From the NCBI GenBank assembly GCA_032158295.1, contig CM063246.1:3629371-3693370 (forward strand): a stretch of DNA of 64,000 bases. Direction: 5' to 3'. Position 1 is the first letter of the stretch; every line of letters starts with the position of its first letter. The translations under genes were made by a program, and so were the position numbers. This DNA is from Pycnopodia helianthoides (lineage: Eukaryota > Echinodermata > Asteroidea > Forcipulatida > Asteriidae). Of this stretch, positions 44,214 through 55,955 are shown piece by piece. The notes beneath the pieces were generated by a model, which was not told the DNA's origin, searched no databases, and was given only the letters and a program-made list of their open reading frames with translations.

Positions 44214-44425
44214 TTTATTATTTTTTTTTTTGGGGGGGGGTTGAAAAAGACCCCAGATAGTAACAAGACATTTACCATGCTATTTGGCTATAGGTGTAGG
44301 TGGGGAACCTGTAATATTTTGAGATAAAAAAATATAAAAAATGGCGGAGTACTGATTATTTAATTAAAAACGGACCGTCGATTGCAGTACGATGTCTTCA
44401 CGCAAGGTTTAGCAATAAATCAGTA
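44020..44425. repeat. Long dispersed repeat, copy 1, expanded by microsatellite
   Basis: Collinear with 45288-45470: GGAGCTGGTCATTG, GAAAAAGACCCC, AACAAGACATTTACCATGC, GCAGTACGATG. In this copy (TTTA)n and (ATT)n tracts of about 165 bp (44066-44230) have grown inside the element. Confidence 0.8.
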
Positions 44426-44780
44426 TGGACAATGATTCCTGGTATAGCCTTTAAAAACTGCAATGTGGATCTCTGCACAGACTAAATGTGTTGGTCAACA
44501 TTTGAAAAACAGATTTTCAGATAAACAGATTGTGAGCCACGCCCGTAGGAGGTTGCTAGTGTGGTTACGTTAAAGATGACCCTTCAGTATATACTATATT
44601 TGTCGGTAAAAGCCAGTGTCGTCATTACAAGTACCGTTCTTCCGACCGACCGGTTGGACGGTTAGGGCGGTCAGGCCAGCTCTGCGTGTGACTAAACGGT
44701 TAAACAATTTGTTTGATGTTTTAGCAGTGGTTAACTTTTGAGATATTTATCGAAGAGCATCCGTAAGAAATCAAACTTAC

Positions 44781-44859
44781 CTTGACGATTACCGCAGGGA
44801 GATCCCGATCTCATACAAGATGTGTCGTGTGTTGATTCAAGTTGAGTTTCACATCCCAT
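44781..44859 (-). CDS. Gene B exon 2: Cys-containing linker
   Basis: 79 nt, acceptor CATGTCAG, donor GTAAGT; phase 0 in, phase 1 out. Encodes M-G-C-E-T-Q-L-E-S-T-H-D-T-S-C-M-R-S-G-S and then P-C-G-N-R-Q, with three Cys. The start M-G-C parallels M-M-G-C of gene A and R-W-E-C of gene D. Links the PAN exon 4.3 kb upstream to exon 3 10.75 kb downstream. Summed gene B CDS is 966 nt. Confidence 0.77.
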
Positions 44860-44880
44860 CTGACATGTAAAAAAAACCAG

Positions 44881-45018
44881 ATATGGCATTTCAGACAGAA
44901 ATATTTCAAGGGATGTTTTTTACTATCATCATCATTAGACCGTGTAAATTTTATGTAAATCTGTGATCAAAAAGTATATTTAACAAAGTTCTTTTTTTAA
45001 CAATTCTTTAATGTTCCT
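44881..45018 (+). mobile_element. TTAA MITE family 1, 3' third
   Basis: Matches the last ~140 bp of 12487-12872, ending AATGTTCCT then TTAA. It begins 22 bp upstream of gene B exon 2 in transcript terms, so it sits very close to the acceptor's pyrimidine tract and branch region. Confidence 0.85.
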
Positions 45019-45287
45019 TTAACACAGGGTGGTACCATCAAAACAAAATATATACGCTTAGGCCATCGGACTGCAATCCACAGTCCGTTTGTGTTTGCGT
45101 GTAATTCTTTTTTTTTTTGAGAACCCAATCACTTTCAAATGGCCCAAAACCTTTTGACTAAATAAAACAAATTCAAGCACAAACTATTTTTTGGATGAGC
45201 CCACGTTTGTCTCTGTGTAGATTTTATACCACATGGTTCAATTAACCTAGCAGTGGTCAATAGCCCCAATGATGAAAAATTGCCGAC

Positions 45288-45470
45288 AAATCCTCAGGGA
45301 ATTCCGGGAGAGCTGGTCATTGGTGGATTTTGTGGGGGTGAAAAAGACCCCGGATTAGTAACAAGACATTTACCATGCTATTTTGGCTAGGTGTAGATTG
45401 GGAACCTGGAATATTTTAAAAACGGACTGTTGATTGCAGTACGATGGCATCACGCAGGGTTTTAAAAGCT
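45288..45470. repeat. Long dispersed repeat, copy 2
   Basis: Uninterrupted partner of 44020-44425. The two direct copies flank exon 2 of gene B. Confidence 0.78.
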
Positions 45471-48400
45471 TTTGCATAGAAACCTATAGGTCAACTATGG
45501 GTTCTCCTATTCTAATCTTACCCATAAACGGCTTAGGGAGAAGAACGCTTTTCAAGGTGATTGAATACCTCCTTACCCAATATTATCTGAATTCTAGGTG
45601 TGCATGGTTCGTTCATGTTTCAAGACTACATGATGATTTATACACAATATACTTTTTCTTGAAACAATTGGGCCAATTTAGGGTCTCAAAAACTGTTTGT
45701 AGCTACTATAAGTCAACCTAGCCAATAAGTAAAAAAAAGTTATTGTATAACCATTTAAATACTAGTTACAAACTAGGAATTATAAAAAGCCTAATTATCA
45801 TCCTTGCCCTTTCTTGTGAAAAACTGAATATTAATCTCAAGTGGAACCCTTGCGCTTTTGAACTTGCAAAATTGAAATTTTTAACATTAATTGCCCCCCA
45901 AAACGTAAACTAGCCAGGGTTCCGAATATATTTATTTTGGTTTTCATTGACGACCAACATTGGTCATTATATACCTGGTGAGAAATTGTTTGGAATGTTG
46001 CTGTTGTGACAGTGTTGCGTCAAACATGACATTTTATCCAAAGAAAAAAAAAAGAGAAAAACAAATGCAATTTAAGTTTTCCCCCAAGTTGACTTTTCCA
46101 GGAGCGCACCAGTCGGGTAAAATTTTTAATTTTGAAAGATTAGTTCTTAAAAACCACATAGGCTTACAGTTGCGTGAAGTCATGGTAGTGTTTTAACAGT
46201 CTGTCTATAATCAAATTTTGTTTACTCCGCCAAAAAGAAATTAAACAAATAAATATATTCAAACATTTAAAGTTCCTTCTTGAAACCTTGTCAAATAGCA
46301 TATAAAAAGGAAATTATCGTTGGTTGATCCTTATGACTAAAATAAATTCCATCAGTGACCTCTCCTCAGAGAATTTCACTGAGTCGTAAAGTTATCTCTT
46401 CCCCTTAGGCTTAATTTTTCACAGTTCTTTAAAAGGGTTTATGTTCACCCTCCCCCCAAATAGATAAATAAATACTCAATTAATTAATTAATTAAAGAAT
46501 TAATAAAATAAAGAAAGAATAATAGAAATAATGATCATACTATTTACAATAAATAAAATGAAATAACATATTTTTTTTAATTAAAAAACGAAACCAAACC
46601 AAATTGATTCGAGACAAGACAAAATAAATTGAATAAAATAATGGGAAAAAAATAGATAATGACACAAAAAGTTAAAAAATATAACATAGAACAGCATCAA
46701 ACAAACAATTTATAAGAACAAAACCACTCGGCCACGACACGCCGAGACTGAAAAAAGGGGTAAATAATTCATCAAGGCAAGAGCTAGTTGCATTGTGTCA
46801 ATAATGGCCAATTAACCCAAACCGTGACAATTGGCAAGCGTTTGTTGAGCATTATGTATACCCTCACTTCATTATACTGTACAGGGCCAAACGTTCATGG
46901 TTCTTGCATTAGGTACAGTTATGCTGACAAAATATTCATAGATAATCTGTGATGTACTCCCCACTATATTTTTGCCCGTATTTTGTTTACACTGTATCCG
47001 AAGGTTGTCTGTCCCAGTATTTATCAAAGGTTGTTCCGAGATCAGCTGTTACCATGGCAACATTCGGTGAAACAGTTGTAATGTTTTTTTTTTGGTTTGG
47101 TTTTCTTTTCCAACAAAATTTCCATTTCAGATTGGCCTATGAACACGTCTGAGAATTCTTCGTATAGGACCTCGTTCACTTTGAATTTTCAACATATTAT
47201 AAAGTGTGCACGACAATAACGTGTTATTTTTAGCTGTTCCAACATAATGGTCGGAACAACTATTGTTTCTGTCGAGATTTTTATATATTTTGTATTAGCT
47301 GCTCCGGAATTGCAGTCAGAACTGCTATATAGTCAGAATTGATATATGTCATTGATCTTATTTTCTCTGTGACATCATTTATAAATGTAGACATAACCCC
47401 CTCAAGAAACCTTTGAATATCTCCTAAATTATCCTTCATTATTCTTATCCTGACTCTCCTCATTTTTTATTGTTCCAATGGTCGTGTGTAAACATTGTTC
47501 TCATTGACATCGTGTGTGTTGTTGTTCTTTTTTTATCTACTTAACTATTTGCCATTATAATAATAACAAAGACCCTTTTTAGTTATATAATACTGCTAAT
47601 AATAATGCGACAGCCAGTATATATCACTTTCAAGTCGTGTTGGACAAGGCAGCAATTAGCCAAAATGGGCTTGGATATGTTGTATCATCTTCAAACTATG
47701 TATTATTCAAAATTAAGATTGAGCTGTATGTTTTGTGCTTTTTTCTTTTTCTTTTTTACTTGTTTTTTTTTGTCGTTTGGTTTGTATAACTGCCTTCAAT
47801 TCTAAATTTTCTCGGCGATTTTAACCAAGATGTGTGGGAGCAAAACATTGAAATTTGGTTCACAACTAATTGTTTGATGGGAGCAGAATAAAATTTTAAT
47901 TTAAATCACAACTAACTACTGTTTCGTATCTTTACTGGCTTCAGGTTCAATTTTCTTTCGTCGCAGTCCATAATTTTGTATGTGAGGTACATTTTAATTT
48001 TTGTGTTCATTTGATTGATGTTTTGATGCAGTCATCATAGCAGTCAGGGGGCTTGAGCCCACCCCCTCCAAGGTTGTCAATTTGTTTGTTTTGATTTTTG
48101 GGTCATTTATTTTACAATCTTCTAAAGAAATTTGAAAAAAAAAAATTATCCCCCCGAAAAAAAAACAAATCCTGGGTGCGCCACTGCTGATAATTTAAAG
48201 TATGATTCTGGTTAGACCACATCAGCCCTCAACATGAGAAATTCCCCAACCAAGAATGATTTTAGTAACAATTGAAACAGAACAGTAAGTTGTGTTAGTG
48301 GATTTCTAATATAAAGTCTATAAGTTGACTATTTTGTAATTTTCTTAGTGGATTCTGATAGAAGAAGACATGCTCTATCAAGTTATTTCCATTTCGTTGT

Positions 48401-49193
48401 TTTTCGGAATGGGTCAAAGGTCACAATAACATGTTAAAGGTCACGTTGAGCTACTTTTAACAACTACATTTATTTCTGGCAAAAGAATTGATTTGAGCAT
48501 GCAAATCTCATTATTTTATTACCAAATTTGCATATATTTGATGAAAATTAACATGGTTATGACCATGGGCGTCAATCTTGGGGGGACAGGGGGTCACGCC
48601 CCCCAACTTTGTGAAGGGTCGGGGACACTATATCAAATGCCCCCAGGTTTTTTAAAACTCGTGTATCTCATATAGGTTTAGTGTGCTATCTCCAGACTAT
48701 TACTGTTCTAAACTCTTGTTTGTAGCTCCTCAAGTTGCAAGCAAGAGGACTTAAAAAGGCTACTGTCTACTGTATGTTTACTTACGGCGATGTCAGATTG
48801 TGTGCATTCATTGCTTATTAGGACCTACCAGCAGAGCAATTTTTATCAAAATCGGAAGACATAAGGTACAAAAAGTGCGTTGGTCTGACATAGAATGACC
48901 CATTAGTCGGTGATTTTTTTATTGAAATTAATCTTATTTCATCTGCTCTAGATTGTGGCAGGTCGTGGGTACAGATCCCGACAGAGGTGCCTCTTTTTTT
49001 TTCCCGGATTCGGAGTCTTTTACCATAAAAGGAAAAAACTAATTCATACCATTACATGTACGTATACCGAGGCAAAAAACTGTGTCAATTTTTACGTGAT
49101 TTAACATTTTACTTTTTAGCAATTTCATATATACAGAAATAGAGTATCACAAAAATCAAAATCAATTGACAAAACAAAAACACATGTCAATAC
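45471..49193. other. Bulk of gene B intron 1
   Basis: No exon supported. Contains a hairpin-bearing repeat near 47230-47350 (TAGCTGTTCC..GGAACAACTA), a G-rich/C-rich piece at 48035-48185 ending GGTGCGCCACTGCTG that looks like an eroded hAT-type repeat, and a similar G-rich piece at 48570-48650. Confidence 0.5.
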
Positions 49194-49520
49194 CTTAGAT
49201 GCCGTAAAGGTGTAGACGGACCCACTCTGCTCGACAAATCTCCCATCTGCACAAACATCGAAGTGTGAGGCGCAGTTCAAGTCACATTCTTGGTCTTTAG
49301 GCCGGTAATTTGCAGATTTACATCTCGGTGAATCCTTCAGGCAGGCCTGGTAACACAGCTTTTGATTCTTGGTGGCATTTATGGTCGTGTAGTTCAGGCC
49401 AACCAACGCATAGTCAATGATACCACACAATGGGGTTACTTTCCCGTAAATCGAAGGTATTTGTAACAGTGTGTAGAGGAACAGCGATATGCGAAGATAT
49501 ACAGACATCATGTGTGCCAT
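49194..49520 (-). CDS. Gene B exon 1: signal peptide plus PAN/apple-like domain
   Basis: 327 nt (109 codons), donor GTATTG, phase 0 out. An in-frame ATG lies six codons upstream at 49538. I choose 49520 because it aligns residue for residue with the gene A start and gives the same exon length. Residues 1-26 are a signal peptide. The Cys pattern equals gene A (C-Y-Q-A-C, then C-x6, C-x11, C-x3, C-x6), a PAN/apple-like fold, with two N-glycosylation sequons. The donor GTATTG is weaker than gene A's GTAAAT. Full gene B: 49520-49194, 44859-44781, 34026-33863, 33350-33184, 32383-32208, 31400-31348; 321 aa, predicted secreted. Molecular function unknown. Confidence 0.82.
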
Positions 49521-50340
49521 TTTATAAACAGAACTCACTACATGTATACAGATTTGGCTGCACGAAATCAGTAACTCTGCGAGTTTGATTAAAATTGTGT
49601 ATACAGCAACTTATGCTACTAATTAGGCTGACAGTACTGTCAAGTTTAATTCCCGCCACATAAATGCCAACGCCACCAGTCTGCTTTATGACACGGTTTT
49701 TTTGCGAGGGTGAAAGCAGCTGTGTGACGTCATAAAGATGTTCAGCCTGTAGTGATAGTATTGAGCTTGAATGCATCGCGAAACACACTCCTTCCTCCCC
49801 GTCGTCGATAGAAACATCCACGAACTTTTGGGACGGTACATCAAGAAACAGCAGCAACTCGATTAAAGCAATGGAACAATTATTGTGAACATTTTTGTGG
49901 CACTTTCTTCGTGATAGATCACGTGGACTAACGTATTTTTATGAAACTAAATTTATTTATTAGTATAATTTATCATTCTTGTGCTTTGCACTGTAACCGT
50001 TCGCCTGAAGATATCTGTGTAGAGAGAGAGTGACACATGGAGATAATTTTAATTTTTTTCTTGTTTACTTGGTTGCTGGACGCTATTTAAAGAAAACTGA
50101 AGACTTTTGTAGAAAATAACCAAACGATTGTAATAGCTCGTTCAATTTGAGTTTTTCCTAAAATAATGAAATAATTCATCTAACTGTCAATAGGTCTTTT
50201 TTTTTTTTTATTTTTTTTATTGAACACCGATCGTTGAATGAAAGACACTTGTGCGACCGAATGGTCTATGTACATGTATGAGCATGGATATACATCAATT
50301 TATTGCTATCCAAGTGAAGACTTTTCTTTGTTCTTCTAAC
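49521..50340. other. 5' flank of gene B
   Basis: TTTATAAA-like sequence lies immediately upstream of the ATG (49521-49530), too close to act as a TATA box for this start. The ORF at 49522-49857 has no domain. Confidence 0.4.
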
Positions 50341-50344
50341 TTAA

Positions 50345-50730
50345 AGGAACATTACAGAATTGGTTTTGCTAACAAAACAGTTGCTGGCAGTGTAAGCACT
50401 TTATGTAATCCACCATATACATAAACTGACAAACCTGTAGAAGTTCGAGATCGATCGGCCATCTGGGTCACGAGAAAATAGTGAAAAACCGATTACACAT
50501 TTTGCATGAAATCATATAGATTCAACAATGAATAAAACGCTCACTGAGCGATAAACTCCAATCGGAAAATTAGTTTATTCATTTCTCATCAAATATGGCA
50601 TTTCAGGCAGAAATTTTCCAAGGGATGTTTTCTACCATCATCATCATTAGACTGTGTAAGTTTTATTTAAATCCGTGTGATCAAAAGTATATTTTACAAG
50701 TTTTTTTCTTACCAATTCTGTAACGTTCCT
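50345..50730 (+). mobile_element. TTAA-flanked MITE family 1, full copy
   Basis: 386 bp between TTAA at 50341-50344 and 50731-50734. Starts AGGAACATTACAGAATTGG; ends CCAATTCTGTAACGTTCCT. Exactly as long as 12487-12872. Confidence 0.92.
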
Positions 50731-50734
50731 TTAA

Positions 50735-51432
50735 TACTCTCCATACACTAAGCGCATGTAGGATTCCAAAGGATTCCAATGTGAGGACTGCATTGTTCCT
50801 TTGTTTTGCTGTCCCCACTCTGCTCGTAATACCATGCCACCCAAATATCCTTGTACATGTCCATGTGTATGTTAATTAGTGTGGTGGAACCAATGTACCT
50901 ATTCGTGTTCAAGGTGCACGCTTTCACTTTTGGCATGATGCTTGATAAATCTTGAATACAGCAGTACATACCTCATTAACAGCCAAATGTGAGCACTGTT
51001 TTTTTGCTAACAAAGACAAACTTTCCGAGCTCACATAACCGCCAAACTGGTAGTAAATTACACCGCTTCAGAGACGTCTTCAAGACGTTATCGGGCGCTG
51101 TTTTACACTGATTCTATTTCTATTAAAATATCTCCAGGCACACATAAGCTGACATCATTTATTGCGCGTTTGTATATGTGTACAAAACAAAAGGCTCTAA
51201 AAGTGTAAATATTTAATTTGTCAAATTTCAAAATAAGTATAGTTTATAGTTACTTAAAATCCACAAATTGTTATGAAAACACAAACGATTTTACTGTAAG
51301 AGTTATTCCAGGCCATTAAAAATAACCAAAATACAATGTACTATCTAGCCTTGCTCAAGGCGGTCGCAGTTTTCACTCCAAAAAAGACGCCGTAAACCCA
51401 CTGTAACCTATACATGTACTGTACACTAGCAC
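50735..51432. other. Interval with one unexplained minus-strand ORF
   Basis: The minus ORF at 50969-50748 encodes a Cys/Trp-containing stretch (W-V-A-W-Y-Y-E-Q-S-G and I-G-I-L-W-N-P-T-C-A-stop) that reads somewhat like a real C-terminus, but I recognise no family and it does not match exons of genes A-D. Confidence 0.3.
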
Positions 51433-51490
51433 TGTGCGTAATTGTGACCCGCTCTATCGAAATGAGGAATATCGAGTGAATTAAAAAAAT
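51433..51490. repeat. Left member of a 4.5-kb inverted-repeat pair
   Basis: AATTGTGACCCGCTCTATCG, then AATGAGGAATATCGAGT. Its inverted match is at 55897-55955. Confidence 0.75.
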
Positions 51491-53224
51491 TGAGTTATGC
51501 ATACCATGTTAATTAGTAAATCACTGGCTTTCCAGCAACACCATCCTTATTTCCGTAGCTTATTCCAAACCGAAATTACCCAGCAACGAAGAAAGTCATC
51601 AAGACAAGGCCACGTCCATTTTTTTAACGACGTGTTTATTTAGATAATCGAATTTCATTATGATAGCGAGATTGAGCGCGCGACGTACAGCCCACACACA
51701 CAGAGAAGATTCTCGACAAAGCTCATGAATAATTCATCCGGTAATACGCAGCCGGGTGGAACCAACTTCAGCCCATGGGACCAAACAACGGCGCTTCGCG
51801 CGTAGAGCCCACAATGCAATGCAATGCAATGTCACACGACGACTGTGCAAGTCACGCGGTGAATAAAAGTCCACAACAAACACACACGTTCAATGTGTAC
51901 GATCATTATAACACAGGCCATGTATACGGTGTTCAGACAACTTGTCCGTCTGACAACTCGACCATTCGGACAACTCGACATCCATGTTTACAAAGCTCAT
52001 GTAAATTCAACCTATGGAAGTTTATGTTGTATGTCTACATCCACCATGGTTTAGAAGCCCTTTTCATGAGGCACGCAAGCTCAATTTTACTAGGTAAAAC
52101 AACCTTTTAACTTGGTAGCTAGCTATAATAGTATAATCACATGTCAGCTTACGTGAATCATGCTTTAAAAAAATAAAACACTACTGAAGACGAAATCGTT
52201 TTTTGTTCAACTTTCAACAAGCATAACATAAACGGCCTCGGCCCACACAGTGTTGGCCTTGGTTTTAAATGGTTTTATTTGTTGTACTTTTTGTACGACA
52301 CAAAACACAATGTCCAAAGCTTCCCCTTAAAATATTACTTGCTGAGCTGCCGTATGTTTTGAGATTGAAAATAATTTTCGTCTCGGGAGACTTGCATTTT
52401 TTTTTAGCATGTACAACAATAAATCAACGTTTTTACCAGTGCTAGTTTATACCGATGGTAAACACATTTTACATGCTAAAAAGGTTGTCTCCGTCCCGAA
52501 ACCTCCAGCACCTCAGCAAGTGCATTTTTAAAGCATATAGTAAAATGAAGTCTTCTACCACCATTATCTTCAAACGGTGCAAATTTGTAAATCTGTGGAC
52601 ATTGTGTTGTTTTGTTTTATGTACCAGAACATGTTAATCTACTATTAACAGTATGTAGCATGCTCATCTCTAAAGGAAACGGAAAGACCCGGTCTGATAA
52701 TAATAAACACAAATCTTATGACAAAAATTCAACGAAAGAGTTTTTTGTCAATTCAATGTGGTCTGCCTTTTTATGCAATGGTGTTATCGGTATAATTCAT
52801 CGTTAAATAATTACCCCCATCCCCCCCCCCCAACGCCAATAAAAAGAAAGAAAAAAGATTATTGATTTTGTTTACCCTAACTACAATCATACCCATAATT
52901 CTTGTAGATGACCCTTCTACTTGTAGATTGCCTTCATTGCTTAAAAACAAGATAATTAAAAAGACTCACTGACAATAAAAGTAACAAAACAATTCACAAA
53001 TGAATTATTCATTTCTCTGTTTCCATTTAATGTTATAATAAATAATAAATACAAATCATTCAATCTCATTCAAAATTGTTTTTATTGAGATGGTCTACTT
53101 GGCAAACTCTCACAAAGGGATATAACATCAAGCTGGCATTATCGCACCATTACAATAATTTAGGTCTACATGTATTATACATGAAAGTCTTGCCGTCTAA
53201 CAAAAACAATAAGGAGTAGAGTTC
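51491..53224. other. Interval without recognised gene
   Basis: ORFs at 51775-52110 and 52455-52637 have no domain. A (TGCAA)n tract lies near 51815. Nothing else supported. Confidence 0.45.
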
Positions 53225-53412
53225 TCGGCCTAGCTTCAAAAAGCTGTCAGGCAAAGACAACAAATTCTTGACAATTATTGTTGTTCTACTAAGCAAAGAT
53301 TTAGTGGGGCACTACGTAAAATTTACAGTTAGGCTGGTGACCTGTTTCTGCTAAGCAATACTATTCGGTGCTTAGCAAATTTGTTGTGCTTTATGAAATT
53401 AGGCCCAGGTGA
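53225..53412. mobile_element. Decayed copy of the TGGGCCCAATTTCAT MITE
   Basis: Contains TTCTGCTAAGCA, GTGCTTAGCA and the right end TTTATGAAATTAGGCCCAGG, paralleling 41748-41942; the left end is eroded. Confidence 0.65.
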
Positions 53413-54039
53413 TCTGCCTCTACAAGCCTGGCTGATAGAGGTATCGAACAAGATTCATAAGTGTTCATGCCCCGTAATATTGGGGGAATGAGGGAGGAAT
53501 TGTCCTGTACTGAAAGTGATACAACCAGTATTCTCCCACATCAGAAGAGCTATCCCAAGGAAGAGCAAAAACCTCAGAAAAAAAAAACTGAGGAGAAATC
53601 TCCCTCCCGGACCCATTGTTTCATGGCGACCAAGTTGTCAACTCTTAGAATAGCTCCTTCCTTTGTGGAAGAATTTTAGTGAAAGAAATAATTTGTGTTA
53701 ACTTTTAATTAAAAATTGGCCGAAAAAAACAACAAACAAATTTGCCAAGAGTTTTGCTTGATGAATATTGCTTGAATAAGTTTTTACTTCTACTTTGATA
53801 CTAAGCAGAGTTCATGATAGGCCTGGACGACTAATGAAACTTACTACTCGGCTAGTCGCACCTCAAGTAGTTACGACACTAGTCGCAACTGATTTTTAAT
53901 TCTCAAGATGCATTGTGGCAATGTTTGCCGCAAGCGCAATGTAGTGAAATTCAAGCTGAAAGGATTGAAGGATTGTGTCACTGATACATTTGGTTCACCA
54001 AATAGGTAGTCGCGATTAATTTTGTAGTAGTCGTGGCAG

Positions 54040-54400
54040 CACGATTAACTGAGTCCATGTAGTTAAAAAAGGTAGTCGCGAAATCAAAAGAATAGTGCAT
54101 AGTAAACTCCCTGGAGCACGGCGGGTTAGGGTCGTCAAGTGAGAAGTTTCCACTTGCAATGATGACTTTGGCATCAGCAACCTGCTTCTTGTACGTGTTG
54201 AAGGTGTGCCTCCTGCCTCTGCAATGTAGCGCTCTTCCTTGCTGCTTCTTCGCAGTTGACGGTCCTGTTGATGAGGTTGTTGTTCTTCTGGCACTCCCAG
54301 CAGAGGTCGGGCATTGGTCGACAACACACGATATGTGGACATAGCTTCTTGAAGGTGGAGAGTGCTGCTGCTCTGAAGCCTAAACAGCAAGAAACAAATA
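54040..54400 (-). pseudogene. Decayed transposase-like ORF
   Basis: On the minus strand: T-F-K-K-L-C-P-H-I-V-C-C-R-P-M-P-D-L-C-W, then E-C-Q-K-N-N-N-L-I and A-T-L-Q-R-Q-E-A-H-L. A frameshift follows, then T-Y-K-K-Q-V-A-D-A-K, P-P-C-S-R-E and H-Y-S-F-D-F-A. The P-H-I..P-x-x-D-L-C-x-x-C-Q-x-N order followed by H-Y-S-F-D-F-A is shared by a large family of multi-copy invertebrate proteins that appear to be transposon-encoded (family recalled, no name given). At least one frameshift; not functional. Lies between the inverted repeats at 51433 and 55955. Confidence 0.6.
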
Positions 54401-54563
54401 TTATCTTAGCAGATACTCCATGGAATAATTAAAACTGGAACAACGATTCAAGAAAGATATGTCCTTTTAGCACACTGCACTAGTTTGTATTGAGTAGTAT
54501 AGCAAAACAAACACATAAATCTCAGTAGTTATAGAAAAATCCCTTCAAAGTTTGACAGATATA

Positions 54564-54675
54564 AGCCCGGTTCATACTTCCTGCAAATGCGAATTTGACT
54601 TGAATTTGACGACACAACTCTACTTATGTCAACGTTCGTATCGCATTTTCATTCGCAGGAAGTATGAACTAGGCT
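54564..54675. mobile_element. 112-bp MITE
   Basis: AGCCCGGTTCATACTTCCTG at the left and CAGGAAGTATGAACTAGGCT at the right form imperfect 25-bp TIRs around an AT-rich centre. Confidence 0.82.
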
Positions 54676-55896
54676 ATACTGTAAGCTTTTTTTTTTGTTT
54701 TATTGTCCCAATGACAAAACCAGGGCACTAACACTAATGTTATTTTAAAGCACATTAAAATTAATACGTTATTGTAAAATGCACCATAATTATTTTTTTT
54801 AAATTAAACTAGTTATAGACATAGAGTAGCCCCCCCCCCTACTGAATTATTATTTGTTATTACTTACTGTCCATTGCATAAGTCATAAATAAGAATAGAT
54901 CGACACTGGTATTGGAATGGTACTGTCGAGCCCCAGTCATCATACTCTGTTTCCCCACCCCAGTACCCAGTAGTCCTAAAATGCATTTCCTAACTAAACT
55001 ACATGTACTAACTATTTAGTACAGTAGTATTGTAAAACTTAAAAGGTACATGTACAAGTTCAACAATTCAACCCCATCCACGATTTTAGTATGCTTGATG
55101 GTACTGTACCTTCTGTCAATCCCTGCATGTCTAGGTGAATTTTGAGAACTTCCTCGTTGGTGAATTGCTGGATACACGGTCTTCCTTCAAATAAATTGCT
55201 CTAAAGTATCGACTGACAAGCGTTGCAAATTCACTAAGTCACTCGGCTAATCACACGAACCGACGAGTAGTCGGCCGGCTACGTGTAGGTGTAGTGTAGG
55301 TATAGGCAACGCGAGATCCGCATAGAAAAAACATCGCGCGACCGTGGGGGCTGTAAAACCGGCTACAATACTGCCGAAGCGGCCCAAAGTTTTGTGACGT
55401 CATCGGATAAACATCGAAACTGCGCACGCTCGACGAATGGTTTTCACCTCTCATCCAATCAGTGATCTCTATTTTTTGATAGCTGGAAAGCCCGCCTAAT
55501 TTAAATATCGAGTTTTCAACCGTAAATTCAAACAGTTTTCGGCCACCTGACTATGGTGTCATACAAAAAAAAGAACAGTTCGGGTCATGAACTTTCGATT
55601 GGTACCAAATCCAGCCGTTCAACGTAAACAGAAGTGCTCTTACGTTGCAGTGGAAATAAGCAAGTTTTTCATGATTTTGAAGGTTGCCGAGATCGTCTGG
55701 AAGGAAAATAATTGCGTACAAACATGCTCAAGAAAACTAATTTTTTATGGATTTATTCATCATTTCAAATAAAGGTAAGACCATGACAAGAAAGATCAAG
55801 AATTTGTTTACCCAAAACGACCAAAATCACGGAATCAGTTTTGGTAGTGTTTTCTCATGTTATGAGATGTCAACGTGTTTTGAATGGCTAAATTAC
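54676..55896. other. Interval without recognised gene
   Basis: No domain-bearing ORF. Lies within the inverted-repeat pair and could be internal transposon sequence. Confidence 0.4.
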
Positions 55897-55955
55897 ACGT
55901 AAACGCAATTTACTCGATATTCCTCATTACGATAGAGCGGGTCACAATTGTGTAT
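55897..55955. repeat. Right member of a 4.5-kb inverted-repeat pair
   Basis: ACTCGATATTCCTCATTACG, then ATAGAGCGGGTCACAATT: the inverted match of 51433-51490, differing by a few bases. Confidence 0.75.

Noticed and set aside
43960..44244. Tyr/Phe/Ile-rich 94-residue ORF
   Set aside because: Translation of (TTTA)n and (ATT)n microsatellites.
48035..48185. hAT-type element with CAGTCAGGGGG start and CGCCACTG end
   Set aside because: Ends are too unlike and no matching 8-bp duplication flanks them.
49521..49538. Upstream in-frame ATG for gene B at 49538
   Set aside because: Would add six residues before the signal peptide; the next ATG aligns exactly with the gene A start.
54016..54390. 124-residue minus-strand ORF
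   Set aside because: Wrong frame for the recognisable transposase-like sequence; a shadow of the decayed ORF.
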